IMG/VR virus record: IMGVR_UViG_3300044624_001015
Span: 1 to 30,074 of that record
Direction: 5' to 3' (one strand)
Origin: a virus
DNA: 30,074 nt
Shown here: one piece after another, positions 28,186 through 30,074 of the stretch
Position numbering within the stretch: the first letter of the stretch is position 1
Layout: the number at the start of each line of letters is the position of its first letter
Translations under genes and position numbers: made by a program
Notes under the pieces: model-generated
The model's input: the letters and a program-made list of their open reading frames with translations, nothing else
What the model was told of the DNA's origin: nothing
Databases searched by the model: none

Positions 28186-30074
28186 TAGGTAGCCCTCTCT
28201 CTGCCGTAGCCGATCGCCTGATAGTCGAAGGATCGACTGATCGCGGCCCCGGCGCTGTTGCGGAATGTAACACTGAACCCCGTGCGCGTCTTGCTCGAAA
28301 TCGTGTAATAATCCCCGGTCGCCATGTTCTGCGCGGCGATAGTAACAGACCGGAGCTCCTTGAACCACGGGGAGAACGTGACGGCGTATGCCCCCGCGCC
28401 GGTGACGAGGTCGTTCCCATAATCGACGCGATCCGGCATGTCGATGACGGCGGTCAAGGCGCTGATAATCGGGGAGATTGTCGAGAACCGGGTCGTCAAG
28501 ACCGCGCGGAATTTAAGGTGGCGCGCCGTGTAGTCCCCGACGACGAAGCGCCGCCACCCCTGATAGACCGGGGTCGCGCTGTCGACGATCGAGTAGTTTA
28601 CTTGCAGCTCGACCGTCACCTCGTCGCCGGTGTCGTCACCTGCGAGATCCGCGAGGCCCGCGAGCGTGACCCAGCCGGACATCGTCGAGAGCCCGCCTGA
28701 GGTCGAGACCACGGCGTCGACGGTCACGCGAGACGTGTAGACCTCGCCGAGATCGGTCTGCCCGAACTCGTAGATGCCCTCCTCCTCGTAGCCCGTGCCG
28801 AACGTGAACCCGATGATCGGGGTCGACGCGAGCGTCGTCCAGCTTGCCATGTAATTCGCGCTTGAGAGCTGGATCGCGCCGCCGGTCACGTCGATGTTCG
28901 TCTTCGTTCCGGACCAGCTCGGTTCTTGCGTGAGCGTTGCAACGACGTTCTGCGCGGCCGGATCCTCGAGCGAGGCGTTGATAAAGGTCGCCAAGACCGA
29001 GCGGTTCTCGAGGACGTCGATCGCCTTGATGCCATAGGATCCCGAGCGGCTGGGCACGGTAAACGAGCGCGCCTCGCGCGGGACCGCGTCCGAGAGGACG
29101 GTCATCGAGGTCCAAGCGGTGTTGTTCTGGTTCGCCGAGTAGCGGATCTCGTAGCCGATCACGTCGACCGCGATCGAGGGATAGGTCCATTCGACGTAGG
29201 TGTGCTCCCCGATCGTGTTGAGCGAGAAGGTGTCGACCTGCGGAGGCTTGGCGCTCGCGCCGATCACTTGGTGGTTCGCGATGTCGGCGAAGATGCTCGT
29301 CGTCGCCTCGTCCGGCCCGATCGCGCGGACGCCGATGTCGTAGGAGAGCCCGCTCTCGACCGGGAAGATCTGGACGTAGGGCGTATCGACCGCGCTGTAG
29401 GGCATGTATGTGAACGGATCCGACGAGCCGGATCTGCGGAAGCGCGCTTGGAAGAACGCGGTCCGGGTCACGGTGCCGTCGTTGGTCTTGGCGGTCTTGC
29501 CGGGCTGCACATAGAGGAAAATCGAGGGCACGACCGCGCCGCTCGAGGTGACTTGCAGCGCGGTCTCGTCCGACACCACTTGAGAGATCTTCGGGATCGG
29601 CGGTCCGGTGAACGACGCCGAGACCGGCGCGGAGAGCGCGGTCGTGTAAGCCGGGATCGTCGCGGCCGAGTTATAGACCGCCGGGGAGTAAGGGACGCAC
29701 GTCACGGTCGCCGCGAGATCGTCGATGTATTCGATCGCAGCGACCAGCACCTCGAGGCTCTCGATGTTCTGCTCGCCGAACTGGTAGAGATCGCCGACGT
29801 TGACCGACGTCCCGCCGCTCGTCACGGTCACGGTGTCGCTCGTGACGGTCGTCGAGGACGCCGCGACCGTGAGCGCGAGCGTCGCGCCGGTGGTCGTCAC
29901 CCGGACGCGCAGCGTGTAGACCTTGCCCGCCTCCCGCGTCACCGGCTCGTCGAGCACGATCGTGTTCGTCGCGCGCGAGACAACGCGCCCGGACATCTGG
30001 CCGATCCCCGGCACGTCGTGCGTGAGCCTGCACAAGTCGCCGCGCAGCGCGACGAGATGCTCGATGTCCACCTC
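28185..30074 (-). CDS. Tail tip protein (TipJ/gpJ-like, N-terminus beyond the right edge)
   Basis: The frame enters from the right edge and ends with TAA at 28185; 629 codons are visible. The first visible part (HLVALRGDLCRLTHDVPGIG) resembles the tip-attachment region of lambda gpJ-like proteins. Next come several fibronectin-type III-like beta repeats (for example YVEWTYPSIAVDVIGYEIRY and SYGIKAIDVLENRSVLATF), as in host-specificity proteins at the tail end. It ends in a further beta-domain with WVTLAGLADLAGDDTGDE. It should form the distal tail tip that starts infection. Full length and N-terminal domains cannot be judged. Confidence 0.85.
   Translation of the reverse strand, partial: EVDIEHLVALRGDLCRLTHDVPGIGQMSGRVVSRATNTIVLDEPVTREAGKVYTLRVRVTTTGATLALTVAASSTTVTSDTVTVTSGGTSVNVGDLYQFGEQNIESLEVLVAAIEYIDDLAATVTCVPYSPAVYNSAATIPAYTTALSAPVSASFTGPPIPKISQVVSDETALQVTSSGAVVPSIFLYVQPGKTAKTNDGTVTRTAFFQARFRRSGSSDPFTYMPYSAVDTPYVQIFPVESGLSYDIGVRAIGPDEATTSIFADIANHQVIGASAKPPQVDTFSLNTIGEHTYVEWTYPSIAVDVIGYEIRYSANQNNTAWTSMTVLSDAVPREARSFTVPSRSGSYGIKAIDVLENRSVLATFINASLEDPAAQNVVATLTQEPSWSGTKTNIDVTGGAIQLSSANYMASWTTLASTPIIGFTFGTGYEEEGIYEFGQTDLGEVYTSRVTVDAVVSTSGGLSTMSGWVTLAGLADLAGDDTGDEVTVELQVNYSIVDSATPVYQGWRRFVVGDYTARHLKFRAVLTTRFSTISPIISALTAVIDMPDRVDYGNDLVTGAGAYAVTFSPWFKELRSVTIAAQNMATGDYYTISSKTRTGFSVTFRNSAGAAISRSFDYQAIGYGRERAT

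Noticed and set aside
1-30074. tRNA genes, CRISPR arrays, insertion sequences, integrase or toxin-antitoxin pairs.
   Set aside because: I looked on both strands and saw no cloverleaf, spaced direct repeats, transposase or recombinase motifs.

Overview
The window is part of the genome of a tailed, double-stranded DNA phage with a siphovirus-like gene set. GC content is high, roughly two thirds by eye. Genes are tightly packed and very often joined by ATGA, GTGA or TGATG stop/start overlaps. I see no integrase, repressor, transposase, tRNA or CRISPR array. The style of the proteins (Mu-F and XkdF head proteins, a PrimPol-RepA helicase fusion, a Cas4-like nuclease, a GH19 endolysin) and a striking lack of GANTC, the CcrM methylation site of Alphaproteobacteria, suggest a phage of an alphaproteobacterium, perhaps a member of the Rhodobacterales. 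That host assignment is inference.

Layout. Positions 1-11124 (minus strand) hold, in transcription order: a RuvC-like resolvase, small and large terminase, portal, a 127-aa protein, a Mu-F head protein fused to a zinc metallopeptidase-like domain, a small protein, a 272-aa structural-like protein, then after a gap a multi-domain XkdF-type prohead protease, a scaffold-like protein, a decoration protein and the major capsid protein, which runs off the left edge. Positions 11369-13552 (minus) encode a PrimPol-helicase. A divergent control region lies at 13553-13754. Positions 13755-22328 (plus) form the early replication and recombination operon: SNF2 helicase, several small proteins, Cas4-like Fe-S nuclease, a 233-aa unknown, family A DNA polymerase, a DUF6011 protein and small ORFs. 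A perfect hairpin at 22338-22362 separates it from the converging late operon. Positions 22370-30074 (minus) hold, in transcription order, the tail tip protein (partial), tail fibre, a fibre-associated small protein, a series of membrane, lipoprotein and secreted proteins, a holin candidate, a secreted SNase-type nuclease and a GH19 endolysin.

How the parts work together. The PrimPol-helicase, polymerase, SNF2 protein, Cas4-like nuclease and resolvase would replicate and recombine phage DNA. The resolvase sits with the terminase and could trim junctions before packaging. The minus-strand modules build the head and the tail tip and lyse the cell. Two near-identical rightward promoters (13691 and 20859), each with palindromic GGACCGGTCC sites, probably co-regulate the early operon.

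The most unusual signals are: no GANTC found anywhere in 30 kb; a ~135-bp duplicated intergenic element with a hairpin that shows a compensatory base-pair change; an XkdF protease whose expected C-terminal motif lies in the +1 frame; an internal strong start for a nested scaffold; the Mu-F/metallopeptidase fusion; and an identical GACCTGCC spacer between ribosome binding site and start codon of several unlinked early genes.
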